In this document: piece after piece, positions 8,221 to 16,688 of the stretch
Layout of the letters: the number at the start of each line of letters is the position of its first letter
How positions within the stretch are numbered: position 1 is the stretch's first letter
NCBI RefSeq assembly: GCF_022440845.1
Contig: NZ_JAKNTO010000001.1
Span: 2,976,001-3,040,000, forward strand
Length of the DNA: 64,000 bases
Reading direction: 5' to 3'
Source of the DNA: Ruminococcus sp. OA3
GTDB taxonomy: Bacteria; Bacillota; Clostridia; Lachnospirales; Lachnospiraceae
Made by a program: the position numbers and the translations under genes
Notes under the pieces: generated by a model
Told to the model about the DNA's origin: nothing
Database searches by the model: none
What the model saw: the letters and a program-made list of their open reading frames with translations, nothing else

Positions 8221-9100
8221 CTTCTTCCCCTCCATAAAAGTGCATAAAAAACTCTTCCAGACTCTGGGTACGAATGTCCATATCCAAAACCTTGTACTGT
8301 GACGCTTTTTTAATCAGTAAATCAACATCTTTTCCGACTTTTACAGTCACCGTGCGATTCTGTAACTCTGCTCCGGAAAACTGCGCAGCCATATCTGCAG
8401 CCATCGCTGCAGTTTCCAGTTCCATCTGTACGATTTTTTTTCGTCCCGTGCGCAGCTTCTCCATCTTCTCCACAGCGGCCAGTTTCCCGCCTCTGATGAT
8501 AGCAGCACGGTCACACGTCTTTTCCACCTCTTCAAAGCTGTGAGAGGACATCAGGATCGTCTTTCCTCTTTTCTTTTCCCGGAGAATAAGATCCACAAAC
8601 TTATTCTGCATCAGCGGGTCCAGGCCGCTCGTCGGTTCATCCAGAATGAGCAGCTTCGGATCCTGCATAAAGGCACATACGATTCCGATCTTCTGTTTCA
8701 TTCCCTTTGACATCTTTTTCAGTTTTCCAGATGGATTCAGATCAAACATATCCATCAGCTCGGGAGCACGTCCCAGATCTTTCATCTTTTTCATATGTGC
8801 AATAAAGCGTATGAACTCCATTCCATTCATAGAATCAATAAATGCAATCTCCCCCGGCAGATACCCGAGATATTTCTGAATCTCATCCGCTTTTTCAAAA
8901 CAGTCCCTGCCTCCGATGGTGAGAGATCCGCTGTCCGGTTTCATAAATCCCATCAGCTGACGGATCGTCGTCGTTTTGCCGGCACCGTTCGGTCCCAGAA
9001 ACCCCAGGACTTCCCCCCGCCAAACCCCGAAGCTGACGTCAAAAACTCCCCGTCCCTCGCCGTAATCCTTTGTGATATGGTTAATCTCAATGACACTCAT
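8213..9100 (-). CDS. ABC exporter ATP-binding protein
   Basis: A 295-residue ATPase of the CcmA/DrrA type. Walker A is GPNGAGKTT near residue 36, the signature region is SKGMKQKIGI (an MKQK variant of LSGGQ, common in ABC-2 exporters), Walker B is LLILDEPTSGLDP, and the switch is SSHSFEEVEKTCDR. A ~70-residue C-terminal extension follows the ATPase core. ATG 9100 follows AAGGAGGAG. It overlaps the upstream TetR gene by 14 bp and the permease by 8 bp. Confidence 0.92.
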   Translation of the reverse strand: MSVIEINHITKDYGEGRGVFDVSFGVWRGEVLGFLGPNGAGKTTTIRQLMGFMKPDSGSLTIGGRDCFEKADEIQKYLGYLPGEIAFIDSMNGMEFIRFIAHMKKMKDLGRAPELMDMFDLNPSGKLKKMSKGMKQKIGIVCAFMQDPKLLILDEPTSGLDPLMQNKFVDLILREKKRGKTILMSSHSFEEVEKTCDRAAIIRGGKLAAVEKMEKLRTGRKKIVQMELETAAMAADMAAQFSGAELQNRTVTVKVGKDVDLLIKKASQYKVLDMDIRTQSLEEFFMHFYGGEEDA

Positions 9101-9719
9101 CCAGATACTCCTCCTTATAGGTCAGTTTTTTCATCATGTCCATCCAGTCCTCAAATTCCTGTGCCAGAAGGTCAACGTCGAACCCCGTTTTCTCCATCTG
9201 AAGCTCATGGATATAACCGTCCGCCATCCACTGCAGCATCTTAAACACTTTATATGGATCTGCCGTTTCCTTGAACCTGGAGGTATCAATATGAGAGAAG
9301 TACTGTTGATACAGCACTTTGATCAGCGATGTATTCATCGACTTCAAACTGTCAGAAACTTCCTCTTTTTCGGAATAAAACGCCCTCATGGAAAATTCCA
9401 TGATATACGGATTTTTGCCCAGAATTTTGATTTTTTCTTCCGTACAGTAGCTCAACATATCATAGAAGTCTGTAATCTGGTTCATCCTCTGGTTTCCGAT
9501 CTGGCTTTTCATGATCTCCACCACATAGTTATACAAAAACAGATACAGTTCTTTTTTATTGTGAAAATAGTAAAACAGCAATCCTTTTGATACACCCGCC
9601 CTTGCCGCCATCAAGTCCGTCGAAGCACGCTTGTACTCATTTCGTGCAAAGACTTCCATTGCTGCATTGATGATATTTTGCTGCTTATCTTCCGGGAGTG
9701 AAAAGAATTTTTCATTCAT
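9087..9719 (-). CDS. TetR/AcrR-family transcriptional regulator
   Basis: A 210-residue one-component regulator. The N-terminal helix-turn-helix covers about 10-55 (IINAAMEVFARNEY ... AGVSKGLLFYYF, then HNKKELY). The C-terminal ligand-binding domain is helical. It is the first gene of an operon with an ABC-2 exporter, the usual arrangement in which the regulator senses an exported compound and represses its own operon. An imperfect dyad (AGATAG...TATTCT) covers its -10 region and may be the operator. Confidence 0.9.
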   Translation of the reverse strand: MNEKFFSLPEDKQQNIINAAMEVFARNEYKRASTDLMAARAGVSKGLLFYYFHNKKELYLFLYNYVVEIMKSQIGNQRMNQITDFYDMLSYCTEEKIKILGKNPYIMEFSMRAFYSEKEEVSDSLKSMNTSLIKVLYQQYFSHIDTSRFKETADPYKVFKMLQWMADGYIHELQMEKTGFDVDLLAQEFEDWMDMMKKLTYKEEYLDECH

Positions 9720-9793
9720 ACCCTCACCTGTCCTTTCTGCCGCACATTGTGCTGACTCTTATGGTTTGACTCTCCTGGTCATTCCTTATTATC

Positions 9794-9821
9794 AGAATAG
9801 CGAATTGACTATCTTTTTCAA
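9794..9821 (-). promoter_or_regulatory. Promoter of the TetR-exporter operon
   Basis: Minus strand -35 TTGAAA (9816-9821), 16-bp spacer, -10 TATTCT (9794-9799). An imperfect inverted repeat, AGATAG...TATTCT, spans the spacer and -10 and is a reasonable site for autorepression. Confidence 0.6.
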
Positions 9822-9835
9822 CCCCCTTCAATCAG

Positions 9836-9871
9836 AAAAAAGACTCTGATCAACGTAATCAGAGTCTTTTT
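9836..9871. terminator. Rho-independent terminator, bidirectional shape
   Basis: A perfect 14-bp stem, AAAAAGACTCTGAT / ATCAGAGTCTTTTT, encloses the loop CAACGTA. It ends the gerW operon on the minus strand. The stop codon of the 46-residue gene lies inside its T-rich edge. Confidence 0.85.
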
Positions 9872-10010
9872 ATGAACAACAGAATAAATTATAACCGATC
9901 ATAAGACATATCAATGCTACTATGACCTCACAGAGAGACGACGGTATGATCAATGCGATCATGACGCCGATTCCGATAAAAAACATAACAAAACCGATAA
10001 TTCGGATCAT
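9870..10010 (-). CDS. Small (46-residue) two-helix membrane protein, unknown function
   Basis: An untracked short gene that begins at ATG 10010 and ends at TAA 9870-9872. The protein starts MIRIIGFVMFFIGIG and ends IGYNLFCCS. Residues ~3-22 and ~28-42 are hydrophobic, giving a hairpin membrane topology with a short PSSLCE turn and a C-terminal Cys pair. AGGAGAG overlaps the gerW stop (TAGGAGAG), with an ideal spacing to ATG, so translation is coupled to gerW. The operon terminator follows immediately. I do not recognise a named family; possible roles in sporulation are inferred only from position. Confidence 0.75.
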   Translation of the reverse strand: MIRIIGFVMFFIGIGVMIALIIPSSLCEVIVALICLMIGYNLFCCS

Positions 10011-10018
10011 GAACTCTC

Positions 10019-10414
10019 CTATTTTTCCTCTTCTTGATTCAGTATATGCTCAATATCCTCCTGTGTATACTCATCTGTTTTGTCCTTTTTTGTAAATTTA
10101 TCCGCAATGTCCGGAACCATATCCAGAATCTTGGTGATCGCATCCTGGTTCTTCACGTTGACAAGCTTTGTGCCGTTTTTATTGATAACCAGAACAGCTG
10201 ACGGAGAAATTTTACCTCCCATGCCGCCGTAACCATTATTTTTCGCATTTTCGGCAAATGCTCCCGCGCCAACACCGAATGAAACATCTACCAGCGGCAG
10301 TATGATCGTATCACCGATATGGATCGCATCACCGACGACTGTCTTGGTCGTAATAAAACTCTCCATACCTTTGAATAATGCCTCAACCGTATTGTGAAAT
10401 GAATTGTCTGCCAT
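10019..10414 (-). CDS. ytfJ: GerW/YtfJ-family sporulation protein
   Basis: A 131-residue protein of the YtfJ (GerW) family, required in Bacillus for normal spore germination. The family core is visible as ALFKGMESFITTKTVVGDAI, cut here to its centre 'TKTVVGD', then the glycine-rich FGVGAGAF and the GGMGGKISPSAVLVI segment. The C-terminus is charged (KKDKTDEYTQED). It follows the DUF2953 gene by 6 bp, an arrangement seen in many Clostridia, and is coupled to the small membrane gene downstream. Its presence supports a spore-forming host. Confidence 0.9.
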   Translation of the reverse strand: MADNSFHNTVEALFKGMESFITTKTVVGDAIHIGDTIILPLVDVSFGVGAGAFAENAKNNGYGGMGGKISPSAVLVINKNGTKLVNVKNQDAITKILDMVPDIADKFTKKDKTDEYTQEDIEHILNQEEEK

Positions 10415-10420
10415 ATTTTT

Positions 10421-11359
10421 TTATGCCTCCTTGTGCTGAAATCTTCTGAATGTTTTCTTAACAGATTTACTGCGGTATACCCGCCATCCCAGACGAAGCA
10501 GAACCACTCCCAGTATATGTCCGCTAAGCACTACCCTGCCCTCCAGGATTTCCTGATCAAAAACTGGAATGACCTGCAGTTTTGTCTTATACAGGGGAAC
10601 GATAATTCCACATATTCCCAGAGCCTGCCCGGTCAGTGCCGGATCATCAAATCCAAATTTAATATATCCCTTTGCTCTTCTCGGAATCAGCTGCCGCAGC
10701 AGTGATTTCGATGTCGTCCATAAAAACCGAATTGTCTCTTTTGTGGTCTCATCTGCAAGAAACGATTTCCATTTTTTTATTTTAGCATAGATTTCTGTTA
10801 ATGTTAACTTAAATTTCCGGAAAATACTGCGTATCTTTGTCGGAAACCCCAGTATCCGCTGCCAGATCTTCCGTATTTTCCCAAAGATTCCGCTGCCCGG
10901 ACGTTCCCGTTTTTTTTCGCGGTAAAGATCCATCGTTTTATCCGGAACATTATGCTCTCTCTTGTCATTCAGCTCAGAGATTTCGGTTTTTTTGGTTTCT
11001 GTCTCTTTCACCGGCGTTGCTGGAAGAACAGCCGTCCCTGTCGAAACGGTCTTTTCAGCTCTTTTCCTGAACATCTGTTTTATGCCGGAGAATATTCTAT
11101 TCAGCCGGTCCAGCGAGATGCCGAAAATCCGTATCACAAGAGATGTCCCTTTATCCGACATGCCCGCCCTGACAGACAACAGCCCACCCAGCCAGGATAC
11201 GCGGATATTCCCGGATAATTCCTCCGGAGTCCTGATGCCTTCCAGCCGGTAGCATACCGGGACAAACAGCAGACAGAGAATCGCCAGCAGCACAAGTCCC
11301 AGTATGACCAGCAGCAGCACACCTATTATTTTTAAGATTATGAAAATAATATGTAACAT
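10421..11359 (-). CDS. DUF2953 domain-containing membrane protein
   Basis: A 312-residue protein with one N-terminal membrane helix (about 3-32, leucine/isoleucine rich) and a long soluble part. A lysine/arginine-rich linker lies near 95-205, and the C-terminal half (about 225-295: RAKGYIKFGFDDPALTGQALG) carries the DUF2953 core. In Clostridia this family is commonly next to gerW/ytfJ, as here, so a spore-related role is plausible but unproven. Confidence 0.82.
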   Translation of the reverse strand: MLHIIFIILKIIGVLLLVILGLVLLAILCLLFVPVCYRLEGIRTPEELSGNIRVSWLGGLLSVRAGMSDKGTSLVIRIFGISLDRLNRIFSGIKQMFRKRAEKTVSTGTAVLPATPVKETETKKTEISELNDKREHNVPDKTMDLYREKKRERPGSGIFGKIRKIWQRILGFPTKIRSIFRKFKLTLTEIYAKIKKWKSFLADETTKETIRFLWTTSKSLLRQLIPRRAKGYIKFGFDDPALTGQALGICGIIVPLYKTKLQVIPVFDQEILEGRVVLSGHILGVVLLRLGWRVYRSKSVKKTFRRFQHKEA

Positions 11360-11373
11360 GACTCCACCTTTTA

Positions 11374-11697
11374 TTACGCTTTCTGATTATTTTCCAGAAA
11401 TGCCCGGATCTGGACATCTCCCGTCTTCTCCCAGACTTCTCTGGTGATCTCCTCCACAAGTTCCAGTGCCTCTTCATATCCCTCTGATATACCCACGATC
11501 ATCGGGCATCTGGCCCGCAATGGTTTCTGAAGAAGATAATTTGAAGAAATGATCTCCAGATGATCAGCCGGATTGGCAGCAAGCGTAATCACATATACAC
11601 CGATCATACCGGATCCATTGTCGATCTTCCTTCGGATTTTTTTTTCTTTCTTTTTTGCAGTATCGCCCACATAAAGGTTCTTATACCAGTTTAACAT
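11374..11697 (-). CDS. Conserved hypothetical protein (107 residues)
   Basis: A small soluble protein with a basic N-terminus (KKKEKKIRRKI), a central beta-rich part (MIGVYVITLAANP) and an acidic C-terminal helix (EEALELVEEITREVW). There is no signal peptide or membrane helix. I do not recognise the family. It lies between pap and the DUF2953 gene with spacings of 11 and 14 bp, so it is almost certainly co-transcribed. AAGGACAG precedes the start. Confidence 0.7.
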   Translation of the reverse strand: MLNWYKNLYVGDTAKKKEKKIRRKIDNGSGMIGVYVITLAANPADHLEIISSNYLLQKPLRARCPMIVGISEGYEEALELVEEITREVWEKTGDVQIRAFLENNQKA

Positions 11698-11708
11698 AAA
11701 TCTGTCCT

Positions 11709-13250
11709 TTATTTTTTGTCTTCCAATCTCTTTAAAATGGCATCAATTACCGTCCGCAGCACTTTAATGCGTGCATAATATTTACAGTTGCCTTCCACAA
11801 TGATCCATGGTGCGTAGGTCGTGGAGGTGTGGATCAGCATCTCATCAACTGCCTGTTCGTACAGATCCCATTTTTCCCGGTTTCGCCAGTCCTCGTCCGT
11901 AATTTTCCACTGTTTGGACGGATCTTCCATACGCTCTTTAAAACGCCTCTCCTGCTCATCCTTGTCAATCTGCATCCAGAACTTCAGAACAATCGCACCG
12001 TCATGGGCCCAGCTTGCCTCCATGTCATTAATCTCTTTGTATGCGCGTTTCCATTCAGTCTCTGAACAGAATCCCTCGATTCTCTCTACCATGACCCTGC
12101 CGTACCAGGTTCTGTCGTAGATTGCTACATGGCCGTCTTTTGGCACCTGATTCCAGAAACGCCACAGATAATGATGGGAACGCTCCAGGTCATTCGGCGC
12201 TGCCGTCGGGTTTACCTGATATCCCCGCGGGTCCATGCGTTCTGTCAGGCGTTTGATGGCACCGCCTTTTCCGCCTGCATCCCAGCCTTCAAATCCGATG
12301 ATAACAGGAATTCTCCTGCGGTACAACTCTCCGTGCAGGTGCTCGATCTGTGACTGCAGATCTTCCAGGTACTTCTTATACTCGTCTTTTTTATATGTCA
12401 GGCTCAGATCCACACTGTGCAGACTTGAAGTCCGCATCACGCTGTCGTAAAGCAGCTCTTCAGGCGCTGTCTGTACTTCCACCGGCTCCCCGCCGGCATT
12501 CTCTTCTCTCTGGAGCTCCTTTTGTTCCAGCTTTTTCTTTTTAGCTTCAATCGCCTCTGTCAGACACCGGATAACCGACATATAAATTTTTACTGTAGCA
12601 AATTCCCGGTCCACGGACTCAATGATTGTCCACGGCGCACAGTCCGTATCTGTCTTCTGCAACATCTCATCATTAATGCGCTTATACTCCTCATACTGTT
12701 CATTCCGTTTCAGATCTCCCTTGCTGACACGCCATGCACTCGCCGAATCGCTCATCAGTTTTTCGAAACGCTTTTTCTGCTCTTTCTTTCCAATGCAGAG
12801 GAAGAGTTTCAGAATCGCCGTCCCGCCGTCCGAAAGCTGCTGCTCAAAGGCATTGATCTCATCGTACGCGTACTGAAGTTCATAGTCTGTTGTGATCTTA
12901 TCAAACCGGTCCACCTGAACTTTCCGGTACCAGCTCCTGTCAAATATCGCGATTCTTCCGTTCGGAGGGGTCTTTGTCCAGAATCTCCACAGAAACGGAC
13001 GCATGCGCTCTTCCTCAGTCTCACTTCCCGTAGCATATACGGAAAATCCTCTGGGATCCAGCGCATGTATCAGATTGCTGATCTGTACTCCTTTACCGGC
13101 AGCACCAAATCCCTCAAAGACGATCATCACCGGTATCTGCAGCTCTTTGCACTCTCTCTGCAGCAGTGCCAGCTGAGGTTCCAGCCGTTCCATCCGTTTC
13201 TTGTACTCACCTTTTCCGAGCTTTTTTGTCAGATTAATCTGTTCCAGCAT
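11709..13250 (-). CDS. pap: Polyphosphate:AMP phosphotransferase (two-domain PPK2 family)
   Basis: Two tandem PPK2 domains in a 513-residue protein. Each has a Walker A-like loop (FEGFGAAGKG, then FEGWDAGGKGG) and a Walker B-like motif (IFDRSWYRKV, then IYDRTWYGRV). Two-domain PPK2 enzymes phosphorylate AMP to ADP with polyphosphate. The first domain's loop differs (GAAGKG against DAGGKG), as in the family where only the C-terminal copy is fully catalytic. I start at ATG 13250 (MLEQINLTK) because AAGGAGGG lies seven bases upstream; the longer frame from 13343 runs into the Nudix gene. Confidence 0.9.
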   Translation of the reverse strand: MLEQINLTKKLGKGEYKKRMERLEPQLALLQRECKELQIPVMIVFEGFGAAGKGVQISNLIHALDPRGFSVYATGSETEEERMRPFLWRFWTKTPPNGRIAIFDRSWYRKVQVDRFDKITTDYELQYAYDEINAFEQQLSDGGTAILKLFLCIGKKEQKKRFEKLMSDSASAWRVSKGDLKRNEQYEEYKRINDEMLQKTDTDCAPWTIIESVDREFATVKIYMSVIRCLTEAIEAKKKKLEQKELQREENAGGEPVEVQTAPEELLYDSVMRTSSLHSVDLSLTYKKDEYKKYLEDLQSQIEHLHGELYRRRIPVIIGFEGWDAGGKGGAIKRLTERMDPRGYQVNPTAAPNDLERSHHYLWRFWNQVPKDGHVAIYDRTWYGRVMVERIEGFCSETEWKRAYKEINDMEASWAHDGAIVLKFWMQIDKDEQERRFKERMEDPSKQWKITDEDWRNREKWDLYEQAVDEMLIHTSTTYAPWIIVEGNCKYYARIKVLRTVIDAILKRLEDKK

Positions 13251-13318
13251 AGAATCCCTCCTTTTTATTTTAGAATAAGGGAGAGATACTGGTATCCCTC
13301 CCTTTTCTACAAGAATCA

Positions 13319-13771
13319 TTAATAGTATTTGCGATTTCCCCACAGGTTGGATTTTTTCAAATCCAGATATTCCTGATAGGCCATTTCCAAAATCTGCCGT
13401 TCATTTGAAAATTTTAACAGGTGGTAAGCTTCATGGAACTTATAATATCCCGAATCAACAAAATATTCCTCTCTCTGAGGTTTGCTGTGATAACTGTTCG
13501 CCATCATCAGATACCAGTGAACATCTTTTTCCACCGTGTCTTCCGGAACAGTAAAACTATATTGACTTTTTCCAATGTATTTGATAATGGAAGCTTGTAC
13601 CCCCGCTTCTTCCAGAACCTCCCGCATTGCGGTATCCTTATAGTCCTCTCCTCTTTCAACAGTTCCCTTCGGCAATACCCATCCCTCATACTTGTTTTTA
13701 TAGCTTTTATATAAGGTCAGGATCTTCCCCCGATATATTACCACCCCGCCACAGCTCGTTGCCTCAATCAT
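13319..13771 (-). CDS. Nudix hydrolase
   Basis: A 150-residue Nudix protein. The Nudix box G-x5-E-x7-REVxEEAG-V is intact (GTVERGEDYKDTAMREVLEEAGV, given here as its signature residues; about residues 36-58). It probably hydrolyses a nucleoside diphosphate derivative, possibly Ap4A or a damaged nucleotide. It has its own strong promoter (13810-13838) and AGGAGGAATT before the ATG. The 68-bp gap to pap has no terminator, so it probably leads the pap-gerW operon. Confidence 0.88.
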   Translation of the reverse strand: MIEATSCGGVVIYRGKILTLYKSYKNKYEGWVLPKGTVERGEDYKDTAMREVLEEAGVQASIIKYIGKSQYSFTVPEDTVEKDVHWYLMMANSYHSKPQREEYFVDSGYYKFHEAYHLLKFSNERQILEMAYQEYLDLKKSNLWGNRKYY

Positions 13772-13809
13772 TGCAATTCCTCCTGTTATGCGTAGTGTTA
13801 CTTGTAATA

Positions 13810-13838
13810 AGTATACCTCTTTTTAACAGGGTGTGCAA
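13810..13838 (-). promoter_or_regulatory. Promoter of the Nudix-pap-gerW operon
   Basis: Minus strand -35 TTGCAC (13833-13838), 17-bp spacer, -10 TATACT (13810-13815). It begins directly after the stop codon of the PBP gene. Confidence 0.75.
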
Positions 13839-13840
13839 CC

Positions 13841-15322
13841 TTAATTGTAATATGCATCGAATATTTGTTTTGCTATGGGGACTGCGACATCACTGCCTGT
13901 CCCGGAACTTTCCGCGATCACACTGACGACAATATCCGGATTGTCAACGTTTGAAAATCCGACGAACCATGCATGTGGAGATCCGCTCATATCACCGTGT
14001 TCGGCTGTTCCTGTCTTTCCGGCTGCCGTGTAGCTCTGACCGGAAAGCATGGATGCGGTGCCGCTCTGTACAACCCCCTCCATCAGTTCCTTGATCGTCT
14101 GTGCCTCCTCGGATGTCATCAGTCTTTCATAGACCGACGGTGAATATTTCTTCACGCTGGCTCCGGTGTAGTTTTCAATCCGGTCCACAAAATACGGCTC
14201 CATAAGATTCCCGCCGTTAGCAACAGCGGCTGTTATCATTGCCATGTGCATCGGTGATGTGACCGTATTCCCCTGCCCGATCGCCGTCTGCATGGCAAGT
14301 GCATCCGGTGTACTGCCATCGAGCGTGAATTTCCCCTTGCTGTAAGGAATCTCGATGGGAAGCTTTTTGTTAAACAATACATCCTCCGCTGTCTGTGCGA
14401 AGGTACCTCTGCCAAGATCTACACCGATCTGTGCAAATGCACTGTTGCAGGATTTCGCAAACGCCGCCGCAAAATCCTCGTGACCATGCACGTTGTTATT
14501 ATAACAGTGGATCGTATACCCCCCATTTGTCACTTCACCCTGGCAGTCAAAAGAAAAGTCACTCAGACGCTCCCCGGATCTCAGGTACGCCAGAGTTGTC
14601 ACTATTTTAAATGTTGACCCCGGCGGATAAAGACCCTGTGTCGCGCGATTCAGAAGATTTGTGTTACTGTCGTCACTGACAAGTTCATCCCAGATAGAGC
14701 TCAGCGTATTTGGATCAAAATCCGGTTTGCTGACCATCGCCAGTACTTTTCCGGTGTCAGGTTCCATCACAACCACAGCTCCGTTGTATCCTCCGAGTGC
14801 ATCATAGGCAACCTGCTGCAGCCTGACATCGAGTGTTGTAACGATCGTATCTCCCATATTTTTTTCTTCTTTGAATTCATTTGTCACCTGTTCAACCGCA
14901 CCCGCGTGCGAAGTCAGAAGATGATAATTCTCAGTTGATTCCAGTCCGCTGTTGCCATTACTCGTGTAGCCCACTACATGTGCGAACAGATTGTTATACG
15001 GATATGTCCTGTATTCATTACCCTCTTCATCTGTCTCCGTCTGTGCCAGTATCTCACCGCCGGAAGCCATAATATCCCCGCGCACAACCCGCTCTTCATA
15101 AGAGCTCTGCCTTTTATTATACGGGCTGTTCAGAAATTCCTCACTCAATTTCACGTTAAAATAAACCATATAGCCGATCAGAGACAGAAAGATCACGACA
15201 AACGTATAAGCCACCACCACATATTCTTTACCACCGGAGGCTTTTTTCTGTTTCCTCTTCGATTTTTTCTTCAAGGCTTTTTTCTCTTGTCTGCTCAGTG
15301 CCTTTTCTTCTTTTCTGCTCAT
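13841..15322 (-). CDS. Class B penicillin-binding protein (transpeptidase, PbpA/FtsI-like)
   Basis: A peptidoglycan D,D-transpeptidase partner of a SEDS protein. From ATG 15322 it has 493 residues, with a lysine-rich cytoplasmic tail, one membrane helix (about 33-55), a short dimerisation region and a transpeptidase domain. The catalytic motifs are SxxK (STFK, Ser236), SxN (SCN, Ser291) and KTG (436-438). I choose ATG 15322 because AGGAG lies 6 bases upstream; the frame stays open to a TTG at 15367. The 5' end overlaps the FtsW-like gene by 95 bp, unusually long. It is shorter than FtsI or SpoVD and lacks PASTA domains. Confidence 0.9.
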   Translation of the reverse strand: MSRKEEKALSRQEKKALKKKSKRKQKKASGGKEYVVVAYTFVVIFLSLIGYMVYFNVKLSEEFLNSPYNKRQSSYEERVVRGDIMASGGEILAQTETDEEGNEYRTYPYNNLFAHVVGYTSNGNSGLESTENYHLLTSHAGAVEQVTNEFKEEKNMGDTIVTTLDVRLQQVAYDALGGYNGAVVVMEPDTGKVLAMVSKPDFDPNTLSSIWDELVSDDSNTNLLNRATQGLYPPGSTFKIVTTLAYLRSGERLSDFSFDCQGEVTNGGYTIHCYNNNVHGHEDFAAAFAKSCNSAFAQIGVDLGRGTFAQTAEDVLFNKKLPIEIPYSKGKFTLDGSTPDALAMQTAIGQGNTVTSPMHMAMITAAVANGGNLMEPYFVDRIENYTGASVKKYSPSVYERLMTSEEAQTIKELMEGVVQSGTASMLSGQSYTAAGKTGTAEHGDMSGSPHAWFVGFSNVDNPDIVVSVIAESSGTGSDVAVPIAKQIFDAYYN

Positions 15323-16676
15323 ACTGCGCTCCTGGTTTCCGGTTTCGTTCCTGTTTTTGTTTCTCAAGTTCTGCTCCTTCGTCTTCTCTCAAAATGTAAA
15401 GTCCCTGGATGATCGCCAGCATGACGATCGTACAGATGACCGAACTTCCTCCGTAACTCACAAGTGGAAGTGTGATTCCGGTCATTGGTATAAATTTTGT
15501 CGTGCCGCCGACTGTCAGAAATACCTGAAACGCATATTCTGTCCCAAGTCCAAGGGCAATCAACTTATAAAACTTATTGCTCATCCTCATTGAAATATTT
15601 AAGATCATGAGGAAACAGCTCATACACACAAGCAGAAGGCATATCGCGAAGATTGCTCCCATCTCCTCACAGATCGCTGCGAAAATAAAGTCCTGCGTCA
15701 CAACGGGAATTGATTTTGGAGAACCCGCAAAAAGCCCGACACCAAACCATCCCCCTGCACCGATCGCAAACAGCGACTGAACGATCTGATATCCATTTGT
15801 CTCGTATACGGAAAACGGGGCTTTCCATGCCACAACACGCTGCCGCACATGGCCGAACAGGAAATAGGCAGCCACAGCTGCAAGACTTCCTCCCGCAAGT
15901 CCTGCAAGCGCATATAATGGTTTTTTCGTGGCGACGTAAACCATTACAACGTAAGTCATAAAAAATACAAGTGCACTTCCGAGATCTGTAGATAATACCA
16001 GGATCATTACATGAATTCCCGCCACTGCCGTAGCAGTTACAACCTTTTTAAAACTGGGGTCCCCTCTCAGGATTCCCGCAACAAAAAATACAAACGTTAT
16101 TTTTACCAGCTCTGAAAACTGAAAACTGATCCCGCCGATCTCCAGCGCCAGATTGGCACCTCCCGTCACTCTTGACAGCGCCAGCACTGCGAGCAGCAAA
16201 ATGATACCCAGGATCCCGTAAAGCCATGTCAGGTCCTTCAGAAGTTTCACCTTCCGGATGATGACCGGTACCAGCAGTGAAATAGCAGTTCCCGCCACCA
16301 CGATAAAAAACTGCTTCTCCGCTTTCTCGAAATCGAGACGGCTGAGCATGATAAATCCGCAGCTCAGCAGCATGCACATATTATTCACCACCAGCATGGA
16401 CGCCTTCTTATAAAAAATGCGGTATATAACCTGCAGAACCACGATATATGCTGCCACCTGCAGATACATGATCAGCATTTTAACTTCCATGGTCTGGAGA
16501 TACATCACAAGAAAGGCAATCAGATTCAGAAAAAGAATCAGAATCACCTGCTTGCGAAGCACATATTTCTTGTCGTCTTCATCCTTTTTTTTGAATATCC
16601 GGAAACACTGAAAGGTAAACAGCGTCATCAGGATTATGATTAAATACTTTGATAATTCAACTATGATATTGATCAT
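15228..16676 (-). CDS. FtsW/RodA/SpoVE-family SEDS glycosyltransferase
   Basis: A 482-residue polytopic protein with ten or so membrane helices. SEDS landmarks are visible: GGISFQFSELVKI, GYQIVQSLFAIGAGG and the C-terminal TGITLPLVSYGGSS. It polymerises lipid II glycan with the class B PBP encoded next. The last ~45 residues are a charged Lys/Glu/Arg tail (KQKQERNRKPG ...) encoded in the DNA that also encodes the PBP start. Which of FtsW, RodA or SpoVE it is cannot be fixed; context with zapA slightly favours division or sporulation septum. Confidence 0.9.
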   Translation of the reverse strand: MINIIVELSKYLIIILMTLFTFQCFRIFKKKDEDDKKYVLRKQVILILFLNLIAFLVMYLQTMEVKMLIMYLQVAAYIVVLQVIYRIFYKKASMLVVNNMCMLLSCGFIMLSRLDFEKAEKQFFIVVAGTAISLLVPVIIRKVKLLKDLTWLYGILGIILLLAVLALSRVTGGANLALEIGGISFQFSELVKITFVFFVAGILRGDPSFKKVVTATAVAGIHVMILVLSTDLGSALVFFMTYVVMVYVATKKPLYALAGLAGGSLAAVAAYFLFGHVRQRVVAWKAPFSVYETNGYQIVQSLFAIGAGGWFGVGLFAGSPKSIPVVTQDFIFAAICEEMGAIFAICLLLVCMSCFLMILNISMRMSNKFYKLIALGLGTEYAFQVFLTVGGTTKFIPMTGITLPLVSYGGSSVICTIVMLAIIQGLYILREDEGAELEKQKQERNRKPGAQYEQKRRKGTEQTREKSLEEKIEEETEKSLRW

Positions 16677-16688
16677 ACATTCACCTGT

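Noticed and set aside
12522-13322. 266-residue plus-strand ORF
   Set aside because: Antisense shadow of pap; no ribosome binding site and no family character.
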